Assembly: GCF_003143775.1 (NCBI RefSeq)
Contig: NZ_QFRJ01000020.1
Coordinates: forward strand, 1-37,261
Source: Brumimicrobium oceani
Lineage (GTDB): Bacteria > Bacteroidota > Bacteroidia > Flavobacteriales_D > Crocinitomicaceae
Length of the DNA: 37,261 bases
Direction of reading: 5' to 3'
The notes beneath the pieces were generated by a model that was not told the origin of the DNA, did not search any database, and worked only from the letters and a program-made list of their open reading frames with translations. The first letter of the stretch is position 1. Every line of letters begins with the position of its first letter. Position numbers and translations under genes: made by a program. Below, piece by piece: positions 1 through 7,220 of the stretch.

Positions 1-385
1 ACAATAAAAAAGCATGGTCATAGAGCTAAATCGGTTTTCAAATATGGATTAGAATATATATCAAGCTTCCTTTTGAACCCTGAAAAGAAAGGATTTAGCA
101 AGGTTTTATTGAAAATTGTCATGTAGTATAGTGACAGACAATTAAAAAACAAAAATAACGACACGCTAATAACTAAGTGTTCTGCATTGGCCTTCTGTGT
201 GCCATTTTTCGGTATCGGTGCGCCGAACACTTAGTTATTATTCAAATCAAATAAAAGTACAATCACAAATCGCGTTAATTACGAGTAGCCTTAATCACAA
301 ATTGTTTACAAGAAAAGTTATCTTAGACCGTTCAAACCTAACATATCTTGATCACTAAACTCAATGATTGAAAGTGATCGCAATT
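1..385. other. Intergenic left edge, no convincing gene
   Basis: No gene could be supported here. A minus-strand open frame of about 70 codons crosses 18-230, but it runs through a long inverted repeat (167-240), has no recognisable domain and looks like chance. A weak 7-bp inverted repeat (350-356 with 373-379) sits just after the stop of the nitroreductase gene on the minus strand. It could act as a transcription stop, but there is no U-tract to support it. Confidence 0.5.
167..240. repeat. Long perfect inverted repeat with 42-base loop
   Basis: The 16 bases at 167-182 (TAATAACTAAGTGTTC) are the exact reverse complement of 225-240, separated by 42 bases that contain smaller self-complementary stretches. 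The arms are AT-rich and no T-run follows, so it does not look like an ordinary intrinsic terminator. The size and the AAC/GTT-containing ends recall an integron attC site, but the expected R' core (GTTRRRY) is not matched. A dispersed genomic hairpin repeat is the safer reading. Confidence 0.6.
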
Positions 386-1015
386 TTACAATTCTTCGAA
401 TAAAGTATCGATCGATTTTCTGAATTTGTTTAAGTGTTGAACTCCATCTTCAGCATGTCTGTAACCAACGGCTAACATTACACCGGCGCTCAAGCCTTCT
501 TTCTCAAGACCAAGTAGTTCATTGACTTCTCCAATTTCAAAACCTTCTATGGGTGAGCTGTCAATTTTTAGTTCTGCGCAGGCATTCATTGCATTAGCTA
601 AACCTAAATAGGCTTGTTTTGCTGACCAATGAAAGAGTTCTTCTTTTGATTTTTCATGGAGTTTTCCTTTTACGAAGTCTCCATAACCTATAAGTTTCTC
701 TAATTCAATTTCTCGCACTTCGGCCCTGAACTTTATCGAATCCTCCACCTCTTCATCGGAAAGTGCGATGCTATGACAAAAAATAAATAAATGAGAAGCT
801 TCCGTAATTTGGGCTTGATTCCAAGACAAAGGCTTTAACTTTTCCCTCAACTCTGGATTTGTAACTTCCAACACTTTATAGGGTTGCAGACCATAGGAAG
901 AGGCGGATAATTGTATTGCTTGTTTTATAGTATCTATGTCTTGAGGTGTTACTTTTTTTGCTGTATCATATTTTTTAACAGCGTAACGCCATTTTAATCC
1001 TTCTATCAATTTCAT
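386..1015 (-). CDS. Nitroreductase family NAD(P)H-dependent oxidoreductase
   Basis: Cytosolic FMN enzyme of the NfsB/YdgI-like nitroreductase group, about 209 residues, the usual length. Family signs are the N-terminal RYAVKKYD (about 10-17), where the basic residues normally contact FMN phosphate, the segment SYGLQPYKV (about 40-48), and the C-terminal GVMLAVGYRH (about 178-187) before a short basic tail. Such enzymes reduce nitro-compounds or quinones with NAD(P)H. It is the last gene of a minus-strand series (pirin, GNAT, DoxX, nitroreductase) with short gaps (about 40 bases to DoxX), so it is probably co-transcribed and may be controlled by the AraC gene at 2951-3820. The physiological substrate cannot be read from the sequence. 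Confidence 0.9.
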   Translation of the reverse strand: MKLIEGLKWRYAVKKYDTAKKVTPQDIDTIKQAIQLSASSYGLQPYKVLEVTNPELREKLKPLSWNQAQITEASHLFIFCHSIALSDEEVEDSIKFRAEVREIELEKLIGYGDFVKGKLHEKSKEELFHWSAKQAYLGLANAMNACAELKIDSSPIEGFEIGEVNELLGLEKEGLSAGVMLAVGYRHAEDGVQHLNKFRKSIDTLFEEL

Positions 1016-1055
1016 GATTTTAATTCTATTCGTTTTGTAAAATGTAATTGCTTCT

Positions 1056-1481
1056 CTAGGTTTTAGAAATCAATTGATCTATTGAGTATTTACCTGCTCC
1101 CATGACAGTAATAACTAGATACACCATGCCATAAAGAAGTGCTAGTTCTTGTTTTGCGAATCCATCATTAATATGAAAAATGAAGCCTGCTACTAGCATT
1201 GTAAGGAGTAAGGGGATAGCTGCCAATCGAGTACCTAATCCAACAATCAACAGAATTGAACACAGTACTTCAGAAAAAACAGCCATAGCCAGAGATGCTG
1301 TTGCACCTATTCCCATTGGATCGGGAAATTGAATGGGCTCTCCACTAAATAAATTTAGCATCTTTCCCCAACCGTGAGTAAGCATAAAGGCGCCTATTAC
1401 TACACGCATTACTAAAAGCCCTATGTTTATGTTTTGCGCATGATTTCCTGTGTTAAACATTTGTCTTACAATTTGTTTCAT
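1056..1481 (-). CDS. DoxX family inner-membrane protein
   Basis: A 141-residue hydrophobic protein with four likely membrane segments. The first contains the DoxX hallmark LVMRVVIGAFMLTHGWGK (about 23-40); a later stretch with ATASLAMAVFSEVLCSILL (about 60-78) and GLGTRLAA also fits DoxX/DoxD proteins. Family members are often encoded beside redox enzymes, and some associate with membrane or thiol redox partners, but the biochemical role is not settled. It lies 21 bases after the GNAT stop and 40 bases before the nitroreductase in the same direction, which supports one operon. Confidence 0.9.
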   Translation of the reverse strand: MKQIVRQMFNTGNHAQNINIGLLVMRVVIGAFMLTHGWGKMLNLFSGEPIQFPDPMGIGATASLAMAVFSEVLCSILLIVGLGTRLAAIPLLLTMLVAGFIFHINDGFAKQELALLYGMVYLVITVMGAGKYSIDQLISKT

Positions 1482-1502
1482 TAGTTCTATTTAAATTCAT
1501 TA

Positions 1503-1787
1503 TTATTTTTTCAATACATCTTGAATATCCTCAAGCTTCTTAAACATTGCACTGGCAAAAGGGCAGAGGGGCAAGATTTTAATCTCTTTTTCTCTTGCCA
1601 TTTCAACTATTCTCATCAACAGTTTTTTACCTACACCTTTTCCTTTGAATGTTGGGTCGACCTCTGTGTGATCTATAATTATGAAGTTACCTTCTGGGAT
1701 GGAATATGTCATCATCCCAGCTTTTTTATCATCTTCTTCTGCTATTGCAAATCCTTTATTCTCTCTTTCTCTAATTGAAATTTCCAT
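1503..1787 (-). CDS. Small GNAT-type N-acetyltransferase (YidJ/GTL3-like)
   Basis: A 94-residue single-domain acyltransferase of the short GNAT type. The acetyl-CoA binding stretch is visible as HTEVDPTFKGKGVGKKLL (about 46-63; the Q/RxxGxG/A-like loop), and the C-terminal LPLCPFASAMFKK is typical of this small family. The frame stays open upstream to 1916, but those codons overlap the pirin gene and encode nothing GNAT-like, so the ATG at 1787 (MEISIRERENKG) is chosen. It sits 50 bases behind pirin and 21 bases before DoxX, inside the same probable operon. The substrate is unknown. Confidence 0.85.
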   Translation of the reverse strand: MEISIRERENKGFAIAEEDDKKAGMMTYSIPEGNFIIIDHTEVDPTFKGKGVGKKLLMRIVEMAREKEIKILPLCPFASAMFKKLEDIQDVLKK

Positions 1788-1837
1788 TTTGTATGGTTTT
1801 AAATATTCAAATTTTAGTTTTACTACTTTATTGCTGA

Positions 1838-2716
1838 CTACATTGACATCGGAACTTCCATTAAAAGAACACGTGCATCCTCGCTCGCTTTGACATGAAT
1901 TGAATCTGTGTTCCAAACGCCCATTCCATCTCTTTTGGTAAGTCTTTCATTGTTAATTTCTACTTCACCCTCAAGAATGAAAGCATAGACTCCGTTTCCT
2001 CCTTTTTTGATTTTATATTCACTAGAGTTTCCTTTGTCAAATTTCCCAAGGTGAAACCAAGCATCTTGGTTAATTTGAACACCTTGCTCTCCTTTGTTTG
2101 GGGAAACAATTTGGTAGAATTCGTTTTTCTTTTCAATGTCTTTCAATGAAATCTGATCGTATTCAGGCGTAATATTTCTTTTGTTTGGGAAAACCCATAT
2201 TTGAAGAAATTTAACTTGCTTGTCTTTGTTTTTGTTGTACTCCGAATGCGTTACTCCTGTTCCCGCACTCATGATTTGAACATCGCCTTCTTTAATCACG
2301 GTAGTGTTTCCCATGCTGTCTTTGTGCTCTAAGTCTCCTTCTAAAGGAATAGATACAATCTCCATATTGTCATGCGGATGTGTTCCAAAGCCCATTCCAT
2401 CTTGAACGGTGTCGTCATTTAAAACACGAAGAACACCAAAGTTCATTCTTTCAGGATTATAATAATTGGCAAAACTAAATGTATGGTGTGAGTTTAACCA
2501 ACCGTGATTTGCGTGTCCTCTTGTTTCTGCTTTATGTATTACTGTATTCATTGTTTTTATGTTTTTATTGGGTAAATGATTAAATCCTACTTGTTGCATT
2601 AATGTTTCGTAAGTCGATTTTATAGCTTCTTTGTGTGAAGCGCTTAATAATTGTGGTGCTATTGCTCCTGCTGCACCAGTTAAAATTGCTCTTTTTAAAA
2701 ATTTCTTGCGGTTCAT
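1838..2716 (-). CDS. Pirin family protein with export-like N-terminal leader
   Basis: Bicupin pirin, 292 residues. The pirin core begins near residue 56 (MNTVIHKAETRGHANHGW, a canonical pirin start). The metal-binding cupin residues appear in THPHDNMEIVSIPLEG and AGTGVTHSEY (three His and one Glu expected). Ahead of it is a leader of about 55 residues, MNRKKFLKRAILTGAAGAIA followed by a linker with GFNHLPN. It is basic then hydrophobic and resembles a Tat signal without a strict RR pair. If functional, the protein is exported or membrane-associated, unusual for pirin; otherwise the ATG near 2551 is the true start. The promoter at 2741-2771 lies upstream of the long start, which favours the long form. 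Many pirins are quercetinases or redox sensors; the activity here is unknown. Confidence 0.88.
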   Translation of the reverse strand: MNRKKFLKRAILTGAAGAIAPQLLSASHKEAIKSTYETLMQQVGFNHLPNKNIKTMNTVIHKAETRGHANHGWLNSHHTFSFANYYNPERMNFGVLRVLNDDTVQDGMGFGTHPHDNMEIVSIPLEGDLEHKDSMGNTTVIKEGDVQIMSAGTGVTHSEYNKNKDKQVKFLQIWVFPNKRNITPEYDQISLKDIEKKNEFYQIVSPNKGEQGVQINQDAWFHLGKFDKGNSSEYKIKKGGNGVYAFILEGEVEINNERLTKRDGMGVWNTDSIHVKASEDARVLLMEVPMSM

Positions 2717-2740
2717 TTTCTTTGCGTTTTAAGTATAGTA

Positions 2741-2771
2741 CAAAGGTGCAACAGTTTAGAAGACTGTACAA
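2741..2771 (-). promoter_or_regulatory. Probable Bacteroidota promoter for the pirin operon
   Basis: Read on the minus strand, CACCTTTG (2748-2741) is one mismatch from the TAnnTTTG -7 box. TTG (2771-2769) lies exactly 20 bases upstream, as expected for the -33 element. The start codon of pirin follows about 25 bases later. Confidence 0.5.
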
Positions 2772-2903
2772 TATGAAAATTGGGGAGAAACTTATGAAAA
2801 TCCGATTATGGCGTGATTTTAGGCAGTACTTCCATTAAAAAGAGTAAAAATCAAGTGACAATTTTACCGTTCAACCTATTGCCAGAACCATTGATTCGAA
2901 GCG

Positions 2904-2933
2904 ATTCCCCCTTCGGAGGGGGATAAAGGGGGA
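2904..2933. repeat. C/G-rich hairpin of a dispersed Bacteroidota repeat
   Basis: CCCCCT (2907-2912) pairs with AGGGGG (2917-2922) over a TCGG loop and is followed by a second G-run (AAAGGGGGAGG). This is strikingly G/C-rich in AT-rich surroundings. It lies just past the stop of the AraC gene on the minus strand and could end its transcript, though there is no T-run. Similar C5-TTCG-G5 hairpins are common intergenic repeats in this phylum (from memory, not searched). Confidence 0.5.
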
Positions 2934-2950
2934 GGATTGCATACTCATCA

Positions 2951-3820
2951 TTACTTCTCTTTTTTCTTAAAACTAGAAGGCGATAAATCTGTATGCTTCT
3001 TAAAAAATGCGCTAAAGTTAGCGGGTTCGTTAAAACCTAATTCATACGCAATTTCTTTAGTGGTCAGATCTGTGAAGAATATTAGTCTTTTTGCTTCTGT
3101 AATTATTCTTGCCTGAATATAGTCTTTTGCTGTTTTACCAATTCTGGCTTTTACGGTTCTGTTGAGATGATCTGGGGTAATATTCAATTCATTTGCATAG
3201 TAAGTGGTGGAATGCTCTTTCTTGTAATCTTTGTCTACAGCCTTTCGAAATGTTCTAATCAGATTGTCTCCTGTGGTATCTACATCAGATTCAATAGGGT
3301 TGATTGAGCAGATATTATTGCATTCGATTAGTAAGAGTTTCAAATAGGAGCCAATTGATAAAGTTTTCATGTTTTTATCACTCTGAAAAAGCTCTAAAAT
3401 GTTGTTTGCATAACTTTGTATTTTTTCGAACTGATTATTTTCAGGGGTTAAAGGTGGACTTTGACCATAGTTTTGAAAAAGGTTTAAACTTTCTATAAAG
3501 GAAAGAGGAATAGAGTTTTCTACTAAAAACTGATTGGAGAAAGTCATCGCGAAGCCATAAGATTTTTCTTTTTCGATGACTTGGTGTACTTGTCCTGGGG
3601 CAACAAAAAACACTTGTTGATTGGCTAGTTCGAATGAGTTAAAATCGATTCTGTGTTCACCTTTCCCGCTATTTACTATTAAGACAGTGTAAAAATTGTG
3701 CCTGTGTGGCTCATCAGGTTTCCCATTTCTTTTGATGTAAATTTCCTCCATACGAGAAATCCCAAAGTTTAACCCGTCTTCTTTAGCGTTTACTTTTTGA
3801 TATGTTTTTACGGTGCTCAT
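2951..3820 (-). CDS. AraC family transcriptional regulator
   Basis: A 289-residue regulator with an N-terminal cupin-like sensing domain (PHRHNFYTVLIVNSGKGEHR, about 35-60) and a C-terminal double helix-turn-helix of about 100 residues. The first HTH is in YYANELNITPDHLNRTVKA. The second is in TKEIAYELGFNEPANFSAFF followed by KKHTDLSPSSFKK, the AraC signature. The ATG at 3820 is chosen because the upstream in-frame codons overlap the channel gene's coding end. It lies 15 bases behind the TMEM175-like gene and upstream of the pirin-GNAT-DoxX-nitroreductase genes, its most likely targets. The inducer is unknown; the neighbours suggest quinones or other electrophiles. Confidence 0.9.
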   Translation of the reverse strand: MSTVKTYQKVNAKEDGLNFGISRMEEIYIKRNGKPDEPHRHNFYTVLIVNSGKGEHRIDFNSFELANQQVFFVAPGQVHQVIEKEKSYGFAMTFSNQFLVENSIPLSFIESLNLFQNYGQSPPLTPENNQFEKIQSYANNILELFQSDKNMKTLSIGSYLKLLLIECNNICSINPIESDVDTTGDNLIRTFRKAVDKDYKKEHSTTYYANELNITPDHLNRTVKARIGKTAKDYIQARIITEAKRLIFFTDLTTKEIAYELGFNEPANFSAFFKKHTDLSPSSFKKKEK

Positions 3821-3834
3821 TTTAGCTCTTGATT

Positions 3835-4404
3835 TTAAACACTTTTTTCTATGCGTTTGTCTGGAATCAGCCACATTATGGCTACAATAACGTAAAAAGA
3901 AATCGCTATCCATGTATTTAGAAATGAAAAAGCAATACCTAGTGCATAAAAGACAATTGATATTTTACCTTTATTATCCGATCCAATAACTTTTCTCAGC
4001 GCAAATTCATCGTCATGAAATTTTATAATTTGTGCCTGTAGAATGAAATAAGCAATGGCACAAAATAGTAAAACTGCACCATAGGCAATAACGGGTAGCA
4101 TGGCGTAGTATCTTTCTCCAATCCAAGCGGTGGTAAATGGCACCAAGGATAACCAAAAAAGCAAATGCAAATTCGCCCATAAAATCTTACCGTTTACTTT
4201 TTGGGTAATTTGAAATAAATGATGGTGATTATTCCAATAAATTCCGATATAAATAAAACTAAAAATATAACTTAAAAACACAGGGGTTATTGCTAGTAAA
4301 GAACTCAAAGTAATTTCTATTGGTGCTTTAAGTTCTAAAACCATGATGGTTATAATGATGGCCAATACACCGTCACTAAATGCTTCTAGTCTGTTTGTTT
4401 TCAA
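3835..4404 (-). CDS. TMEM175-like (DUF1211) potassium channel protein
   Basis: A 189-residue membrane protein with about six hydrophobic segments. The first carries the TMEM175 signature RLEAFSDGVLAIIITIMVLE (about 5-24), in which FSDG lines the pore and the hydrophobic residues after it form the gate in characterised bacterial homologues. A second conserved patch is YWNNHHHLF (about 57-65) and then LLFWLSLVPFTTAW. Members conduct K+ across the inner membrane. The gene precedes the AraC regulator by 15 bases in the same direction and may share its transcript, although no functional link is evident. Confidence 0.9.
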   Translation of the reverse strand: MKTNRLEAFSDGVLAIIITIMVLELKAPIEITLSSLLAITPVFLSYIFSFIYIGIYWNNHHHLFQITQKVNGKILWANLHLLFWLSLVPFTTAWIGERYYAMLPVIAYGAVLLFCAIAYFILQAQIIKFHDDEFALRKVIGSDNKGKISIVFYALGIAFSFLNTWIAISFYVIVAIMWLIPDKRIEKSV

Positions 4405-4596
4405 ATGTCTATGTTTTTAATATTTGAGCGATTAAAGTAAGTGTTTAAATTGAAATTTCCCCCTTTTTATTTGGTTTTACTTGTTTTAATTTCGAAATCT
4501 ACCAAGTAAAAAGTACTTATGGCAGGTTAGGATATAGGTAAATGCTTTTGAAAAAATAAGCGACCTACGCAAAGTAGATGACCCGAGTGGAATTAT

Positions 4597-5202
4597 TTAA
4601 TTGGGAAGTGATAAATAACCGTTTGACTTTAAATCTAATTTTATAAAAACTGTTTCACCATCTTTGGTTAATTCAAGGTTTTCCCCTTTTCCTCTAAGTT
4701 CATATTGGTCATTTTTATACCAAATGCCTGACGCTGCTTTTTCGCCTTTTAAATCTATTTGTTCACCGCCGTCTAAATATACTTTGACTGTATTTTCAGT
4801 GTTGTTAAAAGTCATATCGAGCGTTTGACCGTCTTTATTTTTCACTGAATAGTTTACGATATCATCTTTGTGTTCAAAAATAACTTCTCCGTTTTTTTTT
4901 AATTCTAAATCATTTCCTTTTCCCGTTAATTCATATTGATCGTTTTTGTACCAAATTCCAGAGGCTGGTTTTTCGGAAAGTAATTCAATTGTTTCTCCAT
5001 CAAAAGTTAAAGTAACTTTCCTTTCTTCATTATTAAAATCCAATTGAAGTTCCTTTCCATTTTCACCTACAGAAGTAATTGTTTCTACTTTCTCTACCGG
5101 TGTTTCTGGTTTAGTTTCTGAATTCTCCTGTGTTTTATTTTCACTACAAGAAGTTAAAATCAATGCGGATAACATTGCCATTGTCAAAATCTTTTTTGTC
5201 AT
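4597..5202 (-). CDS. Lipoprotein with two tandem MliC-like domains
   Basis: A 201-residue predicted lipoprotein. MTKKILTMAMLSALILTSCS gives a signal peptide with a lipobox Cys at residue 19, followed by a Thr/Glu/Pro-rich linker. Two copies of an approximately 65-residue domain follow, each with the MliC core: ASGIWYKNDQYEL, then GKGxxLEL and an ending (G)E(V/T)VF. MliC/PliC proteins are periplasmic lipoproteins that block C-type lysozyme through a conserved SGxxY loop. Both copies keep S, G and Y. Most MliC proteins have a single domain, so the tandem form is unusual. The start at 5202 is preferred because a longer frame from 5253 would begin inside the promoter box at 5251-5258. Confidence 0.8.
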   Translation of the reverse strand: MTKKILTMAMLSALILTSCSENKTQENSETKPETPVEKVETITSVGENGKELQLDFNNEERKVTLTFDGETIELLSEKPASGIWYKNDQYELTGKGNDLELKKNGEVIFEHKDDIVNYSVKNKDGQTLDMTFNNTENTVKVYLDGGEQIDLKGEKAASGIWYKNDQYELRGKGENLELTKDGETVFIKLDLKSNGYLSLPN

Positions 5203-5250
5203 TTTAGTCGTTTTATAATTTGTCAATAAATTAAGGGCTTGGGGTTGATT

Positions 5251-5258
5251 CAAATTTA
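5251..5258 (-). promoter_or_regulatory. Probable -7 promoter box for the MliC-like lipoprotein
   Basis: On the minus strand this reads TAAATTTG, a perfect match to TAnnTTTG, about 50 bases ahead of the chosen ATG. No convincing -33 TTTG at the usual distance was found. Confidence 0.45.
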
Positions 5259-5383
5259 CGGTTTACCGAGCAAAGTCCATTCCAATGTTGCATTTAATGG
5301 CTGTAAAATTTAATAAAAAGATAGCCTCCCAATTTTGAAAACTAGACATTTTGTATAATCATAAGATTTTGAAAGGAATTGTT

Positions 5384-5420
5384 GAAAAAAAATGCAGCAT
5401 GAAAGAAATTCATGCTGCAT
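5384..5420 (-). terminator. Intrinsic terminator of the DsbA-like gene
   Basis: A perfect 12-bp stem (5392-5403 with 5409-5420, AGAAA loop) is followed on the minus strand by a run of T (complement of the A-run at 5384-5392). It lies about 40 bases past the DsbA-like stop. Confidence 0.85.
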
Positions 5421-5459
5421 AGATGTAATATTGAATAAAAAAAATTCCGCAGAAAAGGA

Positions 5460-6476
5460 CTACTTAATCAACTTCCACATAGAGCCATTCTTGGTCGTTA
5501 ACTTATCTAACTTTCCTTTTTCCGTTAATTCATCTAAAACTGTTTCACTTTCTGCTCTTGGAGTACCAGATAGCACAGAATATTCTTTTGCTGTAAGTGT
5601 TGGGTAGATTTCGAAAAGATTGTCCCATTTTTTACTGTACTCACTTTTCTGAATATTCGAGTTTACTTTTAGAATCGCCATTTCGTAAAATGCATAAGGT
5701 TTAGTTCCATAAACGATGTCTTTATTCCCTTCATCGTCCAAAACGTAAATAGTAGGGAATCCTCTTACTCCATATTCTCTTGCAGTTTTTAAGTCATCTT
5801 CAAAAAGTGATTTTGCTTTTCCTTCATAATCAGTTTTTAATTGCTCCACATCAAGTCCAACAGTTTCAGCCGCCGTTGCCATGTGTTCCCATTTGGCAAT
5901 GTTTTTCTTCTTTAAGAAAACCAATTCGCGCATTTCTCTCATGAATAAATGAGCTTTTTCTTCGCTTTGCATTTCTGCTGCTTTGAATGCTATAGAAGGA
6001 GGGTAGGAGGATTCAAGTGGGTCTTCTAACCATAAATCTCCATCAATAGGCATGTCGTAATGAATACTCACTTCATCCCAGTGACCTGCAACATCTGATG
6101 GTTTTCCAATACCGCCGCTGTTGTAACTCCAGTCTGGCAATAATCCACCCATTCTGTATTCAATTTCAATATGATCTCCATATTCCAATTTCAATTTTCT
6201 CAATTGTGGTTCAATTCCCCAACAAGAAGAACAAATAGGATCTGTAAAGTAAACTAATTTTACTTTTTTATTGTCTGATAAATTCGCATCAACCTTAGTG
6301 TCCTGACCTGCATCTGCAGTTGTTTCACACATTCCCGTTTCTATATCACAAAGAAGTGGGTTACTTGATTTTGTTGTTGTATCGTTTTTCATGTCTTTAA
6401 TATTTGTTTGCCCTTGAACAGTACCGAAGCTGAACAAAGTGATGAATAATGTAATGAGATTAAATTTAGTTACCAT
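5460..6476 (-). CDS. DsbA family (SpxH/FrnE-like) thiol oxidoreductase, exported form
   Basis: A 338-residue protein with a thioredoxin-fold DsbA/SpxH-type domain. The redox motif is FTDPICSSCWGIEPQ, CxxC at residues 82 and 85. The following YRMGGLLPDWSYN and the cis-Pro loop GVRGFPTIYV support the family. It opens with a plausible signal peptide (residues 1 to about 23, ending VQGQT), whereas many relatives are cytosolic and begin near residue 29 (MKNDTTTKSSNPLLCDI); an ATG at 6392 would give that form. The last 55 or so residues (YPTLTAKEYSVLSGT...) look like a small winged-helix-type appendix. It is transcribed divergently from the HxlR regulator, its likely controller, suggesting thiol or electrophile stress. 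The substrate is unknown. Confidence 0.85.
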   Translation of the reverse strand: MVTKFNLITLFITLFSFGTVQGQTNIKDMKNDTTTKSSNPLLCDIETGMCETTADAGQDTKVDANLSDNKKVKLVYFTDPICSSCWGIEPQLRKLKLEYGDHIEIEYRMGGLLPDWSYNSGGIGKPSDVAGHWDEVSIHYDMPIDGDLWLEDPLESSYPPSIAFKAAEMQSEEKAHLFMREMRELVFLKKKNIAKWEHMATAAETVGLDVEQLKTDYEGKAKSLFEDDLKTAREYGVRGFPTIYVLDDEGNKDIVYGTKPYAFYEMAILKVNSNIQKSEYSKKWDNLFEIYPTLTAKEYSVLSGTPRAESETVLDELTEKGKLDKLTTKNGSMWKLIK

Positions 6477-6579
6477 TTTGAAGTATGTTTTTCGAGTATT
6501 TCATTTCGGTTTAAGTTAAACTCCAGATAACTTTCTCATCTTTTGTTTCTATTATTTTTATAAACCTTTTGTGCTCATG

Positions 6580-6609
6580 CAAAGATAAGGAAATAAAGCT
6601 GTATATTTG
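6580..6609. promoter_or_regulatory. Back-to-back promoter boxes between the DsbA-like and HxlR genes
   Basis: On the minus strand TATCTTTG (6587-6580) and on the plus strand TATATTTG (6602-6609) are both perfect TAnnTTTG boxes, only 14 bases apart. They point toward the DsbA-like gene and the HxlR gene respectively. One regulator bound between or over them could control both, which is typical of autoregulated HxlR-type loci. Confidence 0.6.
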
Positions 6610-6696
6610 ATATGCCTTTCCTTTTGGGAAGTGCTTTCCTGGAGGAAACTACCTTGCGAGAAAATGTTGAAATACCATTAAAAATTGAGGAATATA

Positions 6697-7068
6697 ATGA
6701 AAAAGAAATCTGTAATTAACAATACCCCTGTTTGTCAAAATCGAATGCAAGCCATTAGTGATACCATGAGTATTTTATCCGGAAAATGGAAGTTTCACAT
6801 CATTGGAACTTTAATTGAAGGAAGTAAATTGGGCTTCATGGATTTATTAAGAGAAATTGATGGAATAGGGACTAAAATGCTTTCCAAAGAACTTCAAGAT
6901 TTAGAAATGAATCATTTGGTCAATCGAAAAGTGATGGATACAAAACCTATTACTGTTCAATATTCAATTACTGAATATGGCGCAACTTTGGCTCCTGTTA
7001 TTAATGAGATTGCAAGTTGGGGAATTGAATACAGAAAGTTTATATTTGAATCAGATGAAGAACATTAA
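6697..7068 (+). CDS. HxlR (DUF24/MarR-like) redox-type transcriptional regulator
   Basis: A 123-residue winged-helix regulator. The core ISDTMSILSGKWKFHIIGTL (about 20-39) and the recognition segment GIGTKMLSKELQDLE (about 58-72) are standard for HxlR proteins, followed by the wing region (KPITVQYSITEYG). Cys13 (NNTPVCQNR) lies where YodB/HypR-type members carry the conserved sensor cysteine that reacts with quinones, diamide or hypochlorite. The ATG at 6697 is chosen over an in-frame TTG at 6685. Divergent from the exported DsbA-like oxidoreductase with nearly overlapping promoters, so it probably represses that gene and itself. Confidence 0.9.
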   Translation: MKKKSVINNTPVCQNRMQAISDTMSILSGKWKFHIIGTLIEGSKLGFMDLLREIDGIGTKMLSKELQDLEMNHLVNRKVMDTKPITVQYSITEYGATLAPVINEIASWGIEYRKFIFESDEEH

Positions 7069-7220
7069 GCATTGGTTTTAATGCGATATCTTTAATAAAA
7101 GGCTTGTTTTCTTTGAATTTATTTCGTTTTCGGCAATATTCGTTAACAAATCGCCTATAATTGGGCTACTCCTTAAAGTTTTCATTTCTTTGCACTTTAT
7201 CTCAAAAAGAAAGGATTAGA

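Noticed and set aside
18-230. Minus-strand 70-codon frame at the left edge
   Set aside because: It runs through the 16-bp inverted repeat, has no domain-like features and no supporting promoter or terminator.
1788-1916. Longer N-terminus for the GNAT gene
   Set aside because: These codons overlap the pirin coding end and would add a sequence unlike any GNAT protein.
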